NCBI GenBank assembly: GCA_000434775.1
Contig: FR895492.1
Coordinates: forward strand, 87,954 to 129,414
Origin: Eggerthella sp. CAG:368
Lineage (GTDB): Bacteria > Actinomycetota > Coriobacteriia > Coriobacteriales > Eggerthellaceae
DNA: 41,461 nt
Direction of reading: 5' to 3'
Made by a program: the position numbers and the translations under genes. Below, in pieces: positions 7,642 through 16,422 of this stretch. The notes under the pieces were generated by a model. The model was given only the letters and a program-made list of their open reading frames with translations. It ran no database searches and was not told where the DNA came from. How positions within the stretch are numbered: the stretch's first letter is position 1; each line of letters starts with the position of its first letter.

Positions 7642-10086
7642 ATGGCTCGTCAGCAAGCCGGTCGTCCTTCTTCAAAAAAGCTTGGGTCACAAGCTGGATC
7701 TAAGCGGAATCAGAAAGGTTCAAGCAAGCCGGCATACGGACAAACTAAGAAACCTCAAAAGCAGTCTCTTTTTGACGATCGAACAAAAAGAGACATTTTG
7801 AGTGTGTGTCTTATTGTTTTGTCGATTGCATTATTCGTAACAGCACTCATGCCTTCAACGGGTATGGTTACCTCACTGGTATCAACAGGATTACATCATG
7901 CTTTTGGCGTCGGTATTTATATTTTGCCGTTCATTCTATTTGTTCTCGCTGTTCTTTTTCTTATCCGCTTTGAAAAAGAACGCGTTCCTGCGCGCGCTGC
8001 AATTGGTTTTGCGTTCATTTTTGTTGCTGTGCTTGTGTTGTTCGCGCTTGGTACTCCAGGAGCAGAGCAAGATCCTAATATACTCTTCAAGGAGCGCATG
8101 CTTCTTCCGCGTGGCGGATATTTAGGTGCTGGAATCGCGTGGTTGGGGCTTAATCTTTTCGGTCCTACCGTTTCCATAATATTGATGGTTGGTTTAATTG
8201 TTCTTGCCTTGGTTATTATTGGATTTTCACTTTCAGGTTTAATTGAAAAACTGAGAACTGCCAGTACTTCTTCAGAGGATGCTGATGATTGTAAAGAGGA
8301 CTCTTTTGCTCATTTGCCTAACCTGAGAATTCGAAAACAGGCTAATTCAGAACGTAACCCAACAAAAGAATCGGGAATTAACGCCTTGCCAACGCAAGCA
8401 ATTGATGCTGTTGAACTCCGTGGTCAGAAAACAAATAAGCTCGCTTCAAAAAAGAAAATGAATAGTCAGAAGACGATGGTTTTACCTGAGGTATCTGCAG
8501 ATAAACCCGTTAACAAGCAAATGACGCGCAAACTTGGAGTAACTAAAACAGAAGAAGCTCCGAAGCAAGTGCCTAAGCGCAGGGCTCAGCAGAGCGCAAT
8601 TCCTAAACCACTCGAAGGTTTCGAATTGCCAGATCCTGCACTTTTATACACATCAAATAAAGACTCTCACAGCAAAGAAAGTGAAACTACCCTTCGATCT
8701 ACTGCGTTGCTGTTGCAGGAAACACTTGCCGATTTTGGCGTTAATGCCGAAGTCGTGGGTTGGGTTCCCGGTCCTACTGTTACGCTCTTTAAGGTTGACT
8801 TGCCTTCAGGTGTTCGTGTAAGTAGAGTTTCCAACCTTCAAGATGATATTGCCTTAGCACTTGCTGCTCCTGGTGTAAGAATTTTTGCTCCCGTTCCCGG
8901 AACTAACTTTGTGGGTATTGAGGTTCCTAACAAAGAGCGTGAAACGGTACTCTTAGGTGATGTTCTTAAGGATGCTCCGGTAGGACCTTTGCAAATCGCT
9001 ATTGGCAAAGACGTAGAAGGGGAGAGTATTGTTAGCGATCTTGCTACTATGCCCCACTTGCTCATTGGTGGTACCACTGGTTCTGGTAAATCCGTTTCTA
9101 TAAATGGCATGATTATGTCAATTCTTATGCGAGCTACACCTGCAGAAGTTCGCTTTATCATGATTGACCCGAAGCGAGTTGAATTTACACCCTATAACGG
9201 CATTCCTCATCTATATGTTCCTGTTGTTACCGAATCAAAAGAAGCCGCGAGCGCTCTTGCTTGGGCAGTTGCCGAGATGGAGCGCCGTTTGAAAATCTTT
9301 TCATCAGTTGGTGCTCGAAATATTGGTCAGTACAACGCAAAAGCACAAAACGGCTTAGAAATCGAAGGGTCTACTGCGCATGAAATGCCGTATATTGTCA
9401 TCATTATTGATGAATTAGCTGACCTTATGATGAACGTTGGAAAAGAAGTTGAATTTTCAATTTCTCGTTTGGCGCAGCTTGCCCGTGCTGCTGGCATTCA
9501 TCTTATTGTGGCAACTCAAAGACCTTCCACTAACGTAGTAACCGGTCTAATTAAGGCAAATATTACCAACAGAATTGCTTTCAATGTTGCTTCTGGTATT
9601 GATTCACGAGTTATCTTAGATACTCCAGGAGCAGAAAACCTTATTGGTCTTGGAGATTTACTGCTTTCAAAACCCGAACTTGCTCGTCCTCAGCGTATTC
9701 AGGGATGCTATGTTTCTGAGGACGAAATAAGTGCTGTTGTTGAAAAGTTAAAAGAACAAGGTGAGCCCGAATATCACAATGATATTTTAAAAACTAACCT
9801 TATGACCTTGGGTGATACCGCTCCTGATGGAGGTCCACGAGGAGCAGGAGGAGATGATCCCCTTCTTTGGGAAGCCGCTGATATCGTCTGCTCATCTGGT
9901 GTTGGATCAACGTCTAATTTACAGCGTCGATTAAGCGTGGGTTATTCAAGGGCGGGTCGTATAATGGACTTACTTGAGGAAAAAGGAATAGTAGGTCCTC
10001 AAAACGGATCTAAGCCACGTGAGGTTTTGGTTGATTCTTTGGAACTTGAAACCATTAAAGCATTTGAACTGAAAGACAACGAGTAG
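7642..10086 (+). CDS. ftsK: DNA translocase FtsK/SpoIIIE
   Basis: This septum-located DNA pump moves chromosome ends during division. The 814-residue protein has a basic N-terminus, about four membrane helices between residues 50 and 205, a variable Lys/Gln-rich linker to about 335, then the motor domain. Walker A is GGTTGSGKS at about 475-483 and Walker B is IIIDELADLM near 587-596. KRVEFTPYNGIPHL and VATQRPS(T)NVVTG are typical family motifs. The C-terminal ~65 residues form the winged-helix gamma domain (SNLQRRLSVGYSRAGRIMDLLEEKGIVG) that reads KOPS-like polar sites. It starts at ATG 7642 after AAGGGAAAAG and is followed closely by the RodZ-like gene. Confidence 0.97.
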   Translation: MARQQAGRPSSKKLGSQAGSKRNQKGSSKPAYGQTKKPQKQSLFDDRTKRDILSVCLIVLSIALFVTALMPSTGMVTSLVSTGLHHAFGVGIYILPFILFVLAVLFLIRFEKERVPARAAIGFAFIFVAVLVLFALGTPGAEQDPNILFKERMLLPRGGYLGAGIAWLGLNLFGPTVSIILMVGLIVLALVIIGFSLSGLIEKLRTASTSSEDADDCKEDSFAHLPNLRIRKQANSERNPTKESGINALPTQAIDAVELRGQKTNKLASKKKMNSQKTMVLPEVSADKPVNKQMTRKLGVTKTEEAPKQVPKRRAQQSAIPKPLEGFELPDPALLYTSNKDSHSKESETTLRSTALLLQETLADFGVNAEVVGWVPGPTVTLFKVDLPSGVRVSRVSNLQDDIALALAAPGVRIFAPVPGTNFVGIEVPNKERETVLLGDVLKDAPVGPLQIAIGKDVEGESIVSDLATMPHLLIGGTTGSGKSVSINGMIMSILMRATPAEVRFIMIDPKRVEFTPYNGIPHLYVPVVTESKEAASALAWAVAEMERRLKIFSSVGARNIGQYNAKAQNGLEIEGSTAHEMPYIVIIIDELADLMMNVGKEVEFSISRLAQLARAAGIHLIVATQRPSTNVVTGLIKANITNRIAFNVASGIDSRVILDTPGAENLIGLGDLLLSKPELARPQRIQGCYVSEDEISAVVEKLKEQGEPEYHNDILKTNLMTLGDTAPDGGPRGAGGDDPLLWEAADIVCSSGVGSTSNLQRRLSVGYSRAGRIMDLLEEKGIVGPQNGSKPREVLVDSLELETIKAFELKDNE

Positions 10087-10100
10087 TAGGGACGAAGGTA

Positions 10101-11246
10101 ATGAATCATGTTAGCTTCGGTAGCGTTTTAAAGGAGGCACGTATCCGAAAAGGGTATGAGCTAACTACTGTTGCCCGTCGTCTTCGCATACGTCCTGATA
10201 TTTTACAAGCTATAGAAAACAGCGACTTTGCAAGTATGCCCCCAAGTGGCTATACCAGAAATATGATTAGTGCTTATGCTCGTTTGCTTGATATCGATAG
10301 CAACGAAGTTACTCGTATGTACCTTGATGAAGTGTATGCGTATCGTGTTGGTAGGGCGTATAGCGATATCAAGCAAAACCGTTACCAAAATCGCAACACA
10401 TCTACAGCAACGTCGCGCCCTTCTTCAAACGCTGTTAATACAGAAACTTCATCGTGGTCTCGAAATCGAGTTACTCCTAATGCTTCAGGCCTCAATAGTT
10501 TTGGTAGGAGAATGTACTCGAGTCGCGATGAATTACCTCATTTTGAGCAGCCGAGCAACAAACCTCAAGCTTCACATGAGTCGCATCGGCACGCCGATCA
10601 ACAACTGCGCCGCTCTCGCAGACCCGTTATTACTGAAGGCAAATACGGAAATCTCGTATCGAGTGCTCCTTCAAACTACACGAAAAAATCCAAAGTTCCT
10701 TTCGTGATTGCTGGAGTTGCTGTAATTTTATTGCTCATCATTTTCTTTGGTGTTTCATCTTGCTCTAAAGGTTCAGAAGAACAGCAGAATATTCCCGTAA
10801 CGGGAGTAGAGAGTAAAAAAGAAGCTGAAGAGCAAACTGTTAAGGAAACAGCACCAACCGATTTCACCTTTGCATACACTGTCGATAAGGATAGTTCTGC
10901 CTGGATAGAAGTTTATATTGACGACGAAGTAAAAGAAGCAGGAGAAGTTACCGGACCTTCCTCGCAGGAATATAAATGTTCTTCAAAACTTGAGTTTGTA
11001 GCAGGGAGTCCTGAAGGAGTTTCCGTTACCATAAATGGAGAAAAGCAAACTATCAGTGCTAATGAAAATGGCATTGTATCTGTTACGTTTTCCTTCGATG
11101 ATATCTTAGACAAGTGGTACGAAGCGCATCCTGACGTTAAAAAACCGAGCGTATCTGATTCGGCCGCAAAAGCGAAAACTACCTCGAACTCGTCTACAAC
11201 AAATTCGGATAGTTCCTCATCAAATTCTACTTCCAGTTCCGAATAA
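10101..11246 (+). CDS. RodZ-like HTH and membrane protein (HTH_25 / DUF4115)
   Basis: This 381-residue protein has a Cro-like helix-turn-helix domain at the N-terminus (about 5-75: FGSVLKEARIRKGYELTTVA and onward), a long Ser/Asn/Arg-rich linker, one membrane helix (about 196-216: VPFVIAGVAVILLLIIFFG) and an outer beta-rich domain of the DUF4115 kind (about 250-345) ending in a Ser/Thr/Asn-rich tail. This layout is that of RodZ, a cell-shape factor linking MreB to the wall machinery. The gene starts 14 bases after ftsK and is probably cotranscribed. No mreB is in the window, so a cell-shape role is inference from domain layout. Confidence 0.85.
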   Translation: MNHVSFGSVLKEARIRKGYELTTVARRLRIRPDILQAIENSDFASMPPSGYTRNMISAYARLLDIDSNEVTRMYLDEVYAYRVGRAYSDIKQNRYQNRNTSTATSRPSSNAVNTETSSWSRNRVTPNASGLNSFGRRMYSSRDELPHFEQPSNKPQASHESHRHADQQLRRSRRPVITEGKYGNLVSSAPSNYTKKSKVPFVIAGVAVILLLIIFFGVSSCSKGSEEQQNIPVTGVESKKEAEEQTVKETAPTDFTFAYTVDKDSSAWIEVYIDDEVKEAGEVTGPSSQEYKCSSKLEFVAGSPEGVSVTINGEKQTISANENGIVSVTFSFDDILDKWYEAHPDVKKPSVSDSAAKAKTTSNSSTTNSDSSSSNSTSSSE

Positions 11247-11284
11247 GCCCCTGCACACGACGCACCATACAAGAAAGGATTCTC

Positions 11285-11782
11285 ATGGCAAAAGATTCAA
11301 GCTTTGATGTTGTATCACAAATTGATTTACAGGAAGTTGATAATGCGTATGGACAAGCAAAAAAGGAGCTTGCGCAACGCTACGACCTTAAGGACACTGG
11401 TTCCGAGATTTCCTTTGACAAAAATGCTAAAACTGTCACGATTAAGGCACCAAGTGATTTCGTTGTTAAACAGGTTATGGATATCTTTACCTCTAAGCTT
11501 GTAAAGCGCGGAATTGATCTTACTTCTCTTAAATGGGGAAAGCTAGAGGCTGCTACTGGTGGTACCGTTCGTCAAACTGCAACTCTTATTGAGGGTATTG
11601 ATCGTGAGACGGCGGGCAAAATTAATAAGGATATAAAGGGCGCTAAGCTTAAAGTTAAGGTAACTATTGAGGGTGACAAACTTCGTGTATCTGGTCCTAA
11701 GCTTGATACCTTGCAGGAGGTAATCGCGTTTCTTAAAGGAAACGATTACGGACAGCCTCTTCAGTTTGTTAACTATCGATAG
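11285..11782 (+). CDS. yajQ: YajQ family nucleotide-binding protein
   Basis: This 165-residue protein matches the YajQ family: N-terminus SFDVVSQIDLQEVDNAYGQA, central DFVVKQVMDIF and LVKRGIDLTSLKWGK, and C-terminal LDTLQEVIAFLKGNDYGQPLQFVNYR. The family has two ferredoxin-like (RRM-like) folds. In Xanthomonas a member binds cyclic di-GMP and helps regulate transcription; in most bacteria its role is unknown. It starts at the ATG behind GAAAGGAT, after the RodZ-like gene and 12 bases before rimO. No diguanylate cyclase is seen in the window. Confidence 0.95.
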   Translation: MAKDSSFDVVSQIDLQEVDNAYGQAKKELAQRYDLKDTGSEISFDKNAKTVTIKAPSDFVVKQVMDIFTSKLVKRGIDLTSLKWGKLEAATGGTVRQTATLIEGIDRETAGKINKDIKGAKLKVKVTIEGDKLRVSGPKLDTLQEVIAFLKGNDYGQPLQFVNYR

Positions 11783-11794
11783 AGGTTTGCTGGC

Positions 11795-13102
11795 ATGTCG
11801 ATTTCCGTTTCGTTCATTACACTTGGATGTGCAAAAAATGAGGCTGATTCTGCTCGTATGCAGCAACAATTGCTTACTGCTGGATATGAGTTGGTCGATC
11901 CGTCAGAATGTGCTGACGCGGTTATAATTAACACTTGCTCTTTCATTCAAAGTGCTATTGAAGAGAGCCTCGATGTCATTTTCGAAGTAGCTTCAGAAAA
12001 TGCGGTAATTGATGGCAAAACTAAACTCATTGTGTGCGGTTGCCTTCCTTCTCGCTATGGAGACTCTCTGAGTGAAACGCTTACTGAACCTGATTGCTTC
12101 GTCACTTGTTCCGAAGAGGACTCTATCGTAGAAATCCTTGGGTCCCTGTTTCCTGATCGCTCCGATACGCTTGATGTGTTACCTTCTGACAAGGATGAAG
12201 TAGCCGTACTAGACCAAGGTCCAAGTGTTTATGTCAAAATCTCTGATGGTTGTGACCGATTCTGTTCGTACTGCACTATTCCTTTTATTCGCGGAAGATA
12301 CCACAGTTTTGAACTAGCTTCTATTATCGAAGAAGTAGCGCAGCATGTTGCGTGTGGCGCAAAAGAAATCGTTCTCATCGCGCAGGATTCAGGCCTTTGG
12401 GGAACCGATTTTGATACACCCGATTCTCTATCTCACTTATTGAGTGAACTCGCCTTAACTTTTCCAGACACCTGGTTTAGAGTTATGTATCTACAACCCG
12501 AAGGAATAAACGACGAGCTTCTTTCCGTTATGGCTCGCTTTGATAATATCTGTAATTATTTCGATATTCCCTTACAGCATTGTGACTCCGAAATTATTTC
12601 TTCAATGAATCGTAAAGGTTCCAAACAGGAATATTTAGATATGGTTTCGTTTATTCGAGAGCGCATTCCTGATATTGCTTTAAGAACTACCTTAATCGTT
12701 GGATATCCTGGAGAAACTGAAGAACAATTCGAAGATCTTTGCGACTTTGTTGAGCAAGCTGAATTCGACTATGTTGGTATTTTCACCTATTCAGCAGAAG
12801 AAGGAACGCGCGCAGCAAAATTTGACAATCAAATTGACGAAGAAGTTAAGCTAGAACGTTTCCAACTCTTACGCGACCTTGCTGATTCCATTTCTACTGC
12901 CAGAATTCAAGAACGCGTCGGTTCAACTTGCAACGTAGTTGTTTTAGGATCAGAAGAGGACGGTCAGCTTTTCGGACGCGCGCAATGCCAAGCTCCAGAA
13001 GTTGATGGCGTGACCTATATTGAAAACGGCTCAATTGGGGATATAATTCCCGTCCGAATCACCGATACTCTTTGGTATGAAATGGAGGGTTCACGTGAGT
13101 GA
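11795..13102 (+). CDS. rimO: Ribosomal protein S12 methylthiotransferase (RimO)
   Basis: RimO is a radical-SAM enzyme that adds a methylthio group to an aspartate of ribosomal protein S12. The 435-residue protein has an N-terminal methylthiotransferase domain with three cluster cysteines (TLGCAKNEADS, INTCSF, VCGCLPS), the radical-SAM CxxxCxxC motif (CDRFCSYC at about 153-160) and a C-terminal TRAM domain. LGCAKN and the PFIRGRYHSF stretch favour RimO over MiaB, which is encoded separately at 19525. Its stop overlaps the start of the pgsA-cinA gene by 8 bases, suggesting coupled translation. Confidence 0.96.
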   Translation: MSISVSFITLGCAKNEADSARMQQQLLTAGYELVDPSECADAVIINTCSFIQSAIEESLDVIFEVASENAVIDGKTKLIVCGCLPSRYGDSLSETLTEPDCFVTCSEEDSIVEILGSLFPDRSDTLDVLPSDKDEVAVLDQGPSVYVKISDGCDRFCSYCTIPFIRGRYHSFELASIIEEVAQHVACGAKEIVLIAQDSGLWGTDFDTPDSLSHLLSELALTFPDTWFRVMYLQPEGINDELLSVMARFDNICNYFDIPLQHCDSEIISSMNRKGSKQEYLDMVSFIRERIPDIALRTTLIVGYPGETEEQFEDLCDFVEQAEFDYVGIFTYSAEEGTRAAKFDNQIDEEVKLERFQLLRDLADSISTARIQERVGSTCNVVVLGSEEDGQLFGRAQCQAPEVDGVTYIENGSIGDIIPVRITDTLWYEMEGSRE

Positions 13103-14273
13103 ACAAACATGCCCCGAAGATAAGCTTTGGACGCCGGCTAATATCGTTACGCTTACGCGTATTTTATTAGTTCCCGTTTTTGTTGTTGCCTTATTAAGCC
13201 CTTGGCCAGATTATTTTCCTCATTGGGATGATGCAGAACTATTTAAGCCATGGCTTGCTGCGTTCCTTTTTACCATCCTTGCTTGCACAGACGCTCTCGA
13301 TGGCTATCTTGCACGCAGTAGAGGAGAGATAACAAATTTCGGTAAGTTTATGGATCCACTTGCCGATAAGATTCTTGTTGCATCAGCCCTTTTGGCACTC
13401 GTTGAGCTTCAGGTTCTTCCTTCTTGGGTGGCTCTTGTCATTCTTGTTCGTGAGTTCATTGTTTCTGGCCTTCGTATGGTGGCCGCTTCAAAGGGTATTG
13501 TTATTGCCGCTAGTTGGTATGGTAAAGCCAAAACAGTTTTTCAGATTATCGCTATTATCCTGTTTATCATTAAGCAGTCTGAACTCTTGCTTTCTATTCA
13601 TGGTGAAATGGGAGCAATTCTCTATATTGTTTCATGGACCGTCATGGCAATTGCTTTGATTCTCACCGTTCTTTCCATGCTTGATTATTTTGTAAAAGCA
13701 GGAGATGTTCTTGGTTTTAAGTCTCGCAAAAAAGAACATGATGACTTTTTCATTTCAACCTCCGAGGCATTTCAACCTAATGAAGAAACATATTTTGAAC
13801 AGGCAAAAGAAGTAGTAGAGCTCGCCAAGCAAAATAAGGTATCGTTGTGCACGGCAGAAAGCTGTACGGGTGGTCTTATTGCAGGAGCACTTACTTCAGT
13901 TTCAGGTAGTTCTGCTGTGGTCAATGGTGGCATCGTAAGTTATGCCAATGAGGTCAAAGAGCATTCGTTAGGGGTTTCTTCAGCAGACTTACAACAATAT
14001 GGTGCTGTAAGTTCTCAGGTGGCAGAACAAATGGCATGTGGTGCACATGACTCACTCCGTTCAGATATTGCCGTTTCTGTTACGGGCATTGCAGGTCCTG
14101 GAGGTGGCACAAAAGAAAAGCCCGTAGGAACTGTTTGGTTTGGCGTTTGTTCATCGAGGGGAACTAAAAGCAAAGTAATGCATTTTGAAGGAGATCGGGA
14201 AGGTATAAGAAGTCAAACGGTTTCTTGTGCTTTGAAACTCTTTAAAGACGAGTTAAATTCTATGCAGAAATAA
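13095..14273 (+). CDS. Fused phosphatidylglycerophosphate synthase (PgsA) and CinA-type NMN amidase
   Basis: One continuous 392-residue reading frame joins two enzymes. The N-terminal part (about 10-210) is a CDP-alcohol phosphatidyltransferase with the full catalytic motif: Asp66, Asp69-Gly70, Ala73-Arg74, Gly83, Asp87 and Asp91 (DALDGYLAR ... GKFMDPLAD), plus several membrane helices. The C-terminal part (about 230-392) is a CinA/PncC domain with TAESCTGG and VTGIAGPGGGTKEKPVGTVW, which deamidates nicotinamide mononucleotide in NAD recycling. I chose the GTG at 13095 because TGGAGGG lies 5 bases upstream; an ATG at 13077 lacks one. It precedes recA, as cinA does in many Gram-positives. The fusion puts the soluble amidase on the inner membrane face (inference). 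Confidence 0.93.
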   Translation: MSEQTCPEDKLWTPANIVTLTRILLVPVFVVALLSPWPDYFPHWDDAELFKPWLAAFLFTILACTDALDGYLARSRGEITNFGKFMDPLADKILVASALLALVELQVLPSWVALVILVREFIVSGLRMVAASKGIVIAASWYGKAKTVFQIIAIILFIIKQSELLLSIHGEMGAILYIVSWTVMAIALILTVLSMLDYFVKAGDVLGFKSRKKEHDDFFISTSEAFQPNEETYFEQAKEVVELAKQNKVSLCTAESCTGGLIAGALTSVSGSSAVVNGGIVSYANEVKEHSLGVSSADLQQYGAVSSQVAEQMACGAHDSLRSDIAVSVTGIAGPGGGTKEKPVGTVWFGVCSSRGTKSKVMHFEGDREGIRSQTVSCALKLFKDELNSMQK

Positions 14274-14337
14274 ATGAATGGTTTTCGAATTTTTTTCCAA
14301 GATTGCTTCTATAGTTCAATAAGAAAGCAAAACCTAC

Positions 14338-14366
14338 TTGAAACCGAACGCATGTTCGTGTATGGT
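14338..14366 (+). promoter_or_regulatory. recA promoter with embedded SOS box
   Basis: TTGAAA at 14338-14343 and TATGGT at 14361-14366, 17 bases apart, resemble a sigma-70 promoter. The spacer contains CGAACGCATGTTCG (14345-14358), a perfect match to the Gram-positive LexA operator CGAAC-N4-GTTCG. Bound LexA would cover the space between -35 and -10 and block RNA polymerase. Confidence 0.85.
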
Positions 14367-14404
14367 TGGTTTGTCCAAATGTAGCAGCCTCTTAAGGAGA
14401 AAAG

Positions 14405-15439
14405 ATGAAACAGGACCTCGAACAAACCCTTAAGCTAACCACCGACCAAATTGAGCATAAATTTGGTAAAGGTGCCATCATGAAATTAGGTGATAGTTCC
14501 GATTTGCATATTGGAGTTATTCCTACGGGGTCCCTGCCTCTTGACATTGCTCTTGGAATTGGAGGAGTACCTCGCGGTCGTATCGTTGAGATTTATGGTC
14601 CTGAATCAAGCGGTAAAACAACCATCGCTCTTCATATCATCGCCGAAGCACAGGCAGCAGGGGGAATTGTTGCGTTTATCGATGCTGAGCATGCTCTCGA
14701 TCCTGTTTATGCCGCAAAAATTGGTGTAGATGTTGATGAGATGCTTATTTCTCAGCCTGATACGGGTGAGCAAGCGCTTGAAATTTGTGACATGCTTGTG
14801 CGCTCAGGAGCAATTGATTGCGTTGTTATTGACTCGGTTGCTGCTTTGGTTCCACGAGCTGAAATCGAAGGAGAAATCGGCGACACTACTGTCGGGCTGC
14901 AAGCTCGTTTAATGAGTCAAGCTCTCCGTAAACTTGCTGGTTCACTTTCAAAGTCAAATACTACCTGTATTTTTATCAATCAGCTTCGTGAGAAAATCGG
15001 CGTTATGTTCGGTAGTCCTGAAACCACTACCGGTGGTCGTGCTTTGAAGTTTTATTCCAGTGTGCGTATTGATGTTCGCAAGGCTGAATCCATGAAAAAA
15101 GATGGCGAGTTCATTGGCAATAGAGTACGTGCAAAGGTTGTTAAAAATAAGGTAGCGCCTCCGTTTCGCCAGGCAGAATTTGATCTCATGTTTGGAGAAG
15201 GAATATCCAAAGAGGGATGCATTCTTGATATGGGCGTTGAATCTGGCATTGTAAAGAAAAGCGGTTCTTGGTTTAACTATGACGAAGAACGACTGGGGCA
15301 AGGTCGAGAGGCAGCGAAGAAATCGCTTCGTGAGAACCCTGATTTGCGAAATGAAATTGAAGATAAGGTTCGTGCTTATTATGAACTTGATCCCATAAAT
15401 TCAACCGAAGAAGAATCAAAGAAAGAATCTGCCAAATAG
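14405..15439 (+). CDS. recA: Recombinase RecA
   Basis: RecA forms filaments on single-stranded DNA, drives homologous recombination and stimulates LexA self-cleavage. The 344-residue protein has Walker A GPESSGKT at 65-72, the FIDAEHALDP and VVIDSVAALVPRAEIEGE motifs, the L2 region (FINQLREKIGVMFG, TTTGGRALKFYSS) and a short acidic/Lys-rich C-terminal tail. It starts at ATG 14405 behind AAGGAG. An SOS box lies in its promoter, and recX follows 13 bases after the stop. Confidence 0.99.
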   Translation: MKQDLEQTLKLTTDQIEHKFGKGAIMKLGDSSDLHIGVIPTGSLPLDIALGIGGVPRGRIVEIYGPESSGKTTIALHIIAEAQAAGGIVAFIDAEHALDPVYAAKIGVDVDEMLISQPDTGEQALEICDMLVRSGAIDCVVIDSVAALVPRAEIEGEIGDTTVGLQARLMSQALRKLAGSLSKSNTTCIFINQLREKIGVMFGSPETTTGGRALKFYSSVRIDVRKAESMKKDGEFIGNRVRAKVVKNKVAPPFRQAEFDLMFGEGISKEGCILDMGVESGIVKKSGSWFNYDEERLGQGREAAKKSLRENPDLRNEIEDKVRAYYELDPINSTEEESKKESAK

Positions 15440-15452
15440 CATCCTTTGTGTC

Positions 15453-16010
15453 ATGATTATCGACGAAGCCTACATAAGAGAAAATCTTCTATCCCAAACC
15501 GATTCAAATGGGGCAGACTTAAAGCTCATAGCGAACAACAAAACAGCCCAGAAGGCGTTCAACAAAATCGAACGCCTTATACGGGTTCGCGATCGAGCAG
15601 TATCTGAAGTAGAAGCAAGACTTATTCAAGATGAATATCCTCAGGAAGCCATCAATGAAGCCATTGAAAGAGCATTGATGTGTGGATATTTGGATGACCT
15701 TCGTTTTACTGAGGTCTTCATTCGAACGCGAATTGAAGCAGGGAAGGGTCTTAGTGGAATTATTCGAGATCTAAAGCGGCTACAAATAGATCCTTATACT
15801 CTTGAAGGATTTCCGTATCAGTATCTTCCAGAAAATTATGAGGCAATCGACTCAGCACTAAACGTGCTTCTTAAAAAACCTCCACGAGCCAAAAATAAAT
15901 CGCAAGCTGCTTATGCCAAACTTATTCGGGAAGGATATGCTTCTTCAGATGCAAGCGAGGCAGTACAACGATGGGTTAATCTTGCACATGAAACTCATTC
16001 TTGCTGTTAA
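15453..16010 (+). CDS. recX: Regulatory protein RecX
   Basis: RecX binds RecA filaments and limits their activity. The 185-residue protein is made of helical three-helix repeats and contains the family signature (RDRAVSEVEARLIQDEY, then ALMCGYLDDLRFTEVFIR, then GKGLSGIIRDLKRLQI), ending in a second repeat with AAYAKLIREGYASSDASEAV. Sequence conservation in this family is weak, so position directly after recA is part of the evidence. The start at 15453 has no clear Shine-Dalgarno sequence; translation coupled to recA is likely. SOS control would come from the recA promoter. Confidence 0.93.
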   Translation: MIIDEAYIRENLLSQTDSNGADLKLIANNKTAQKAFNKIERLIRVRDRAVSEVEARLIQDEYPQEAINEAIERALMCGYLDDLRFTEVFIRTRIEAGKGLSGIIRDLKRLQIDPYTLEGFPYQYLPENYEAIDSALNVLLKKPPRAKNKSQAAYAKLIREGYASSDASEAVQRWVNLAHETHSCC

Positions 16011-16422
16011 GCAATAAGCTCTTTTTGTTAAAAACAACATGCCAAAAGCCAACGAGTGCTCACTTCGCATAAGGTTCTTTCGGAAAAGCAGGACGACATA
16101 GACCTACGTAAGACAACAGTGCAAAAGTAGGTATCAAAAGAATTGACGAAACTAAACCCTTCACTACTTATTTGCCTGCATATTTTGTGAGTTTTTTCAA
16201 AACTTAACTTGCGCTCGAACGATTGCTTTCTTTCCAAAAGAAGGGTTTTGCATTATTATTTTTAATAGCTTGAGTATTCGTGTCATGCGACACTTATTTA
16301 TTTTATAGATCATATATAGGAATACTATGTATGTGTACTCTGGCCTTGTTTATTCGAGGCTTTTTTCTTGTATGAAATTCCTTGAATAGGCATGTTTTAA
16401 GTAGCTTTATGAAAGGAATTCA
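16011..16422 (+). other. 412-bp gene-free stretch between recX and rny
   Basis: No convincing protein gene is seen. The stretch is AT-rich in its second half. It holds inverted repeats ACCTAC/GTAGGT (16102-16132) and GTGTC-ATGC-GACAC (16280-16293), AT-rich promoter-like sequence around 16290-16325, and a terminator-like hairpin with T-run at 16343-16366, just 57 bases before rny. A long 5' leader for rny with an attenuator, or a small RNA ending at the hairpin, are both possible. I recognise no known RNA family. Confidence 0.5.
16343..16366 (+). terminator. Intrinsic terminator or attenuator upstream of rny
   Basis: GCCTTG (16343-16348) pairs with CGAGGC (16355-16360), with one T-G wobble and a 6-nt loop, and is followed directly by six Ts (16361-16366). 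This has the form of a rho-independent terminator. It lies 57 bases before the rny start and over 330 bases after recX. Confidence 0.6.

Noticed and set aside
16028..16237. A 69-codon minus-strand frame in the recX-rny gap
   Set aside because: The translation has no recognisable features and the start has no convincing ribosome binding site; random AT-rich sequence can give this length.
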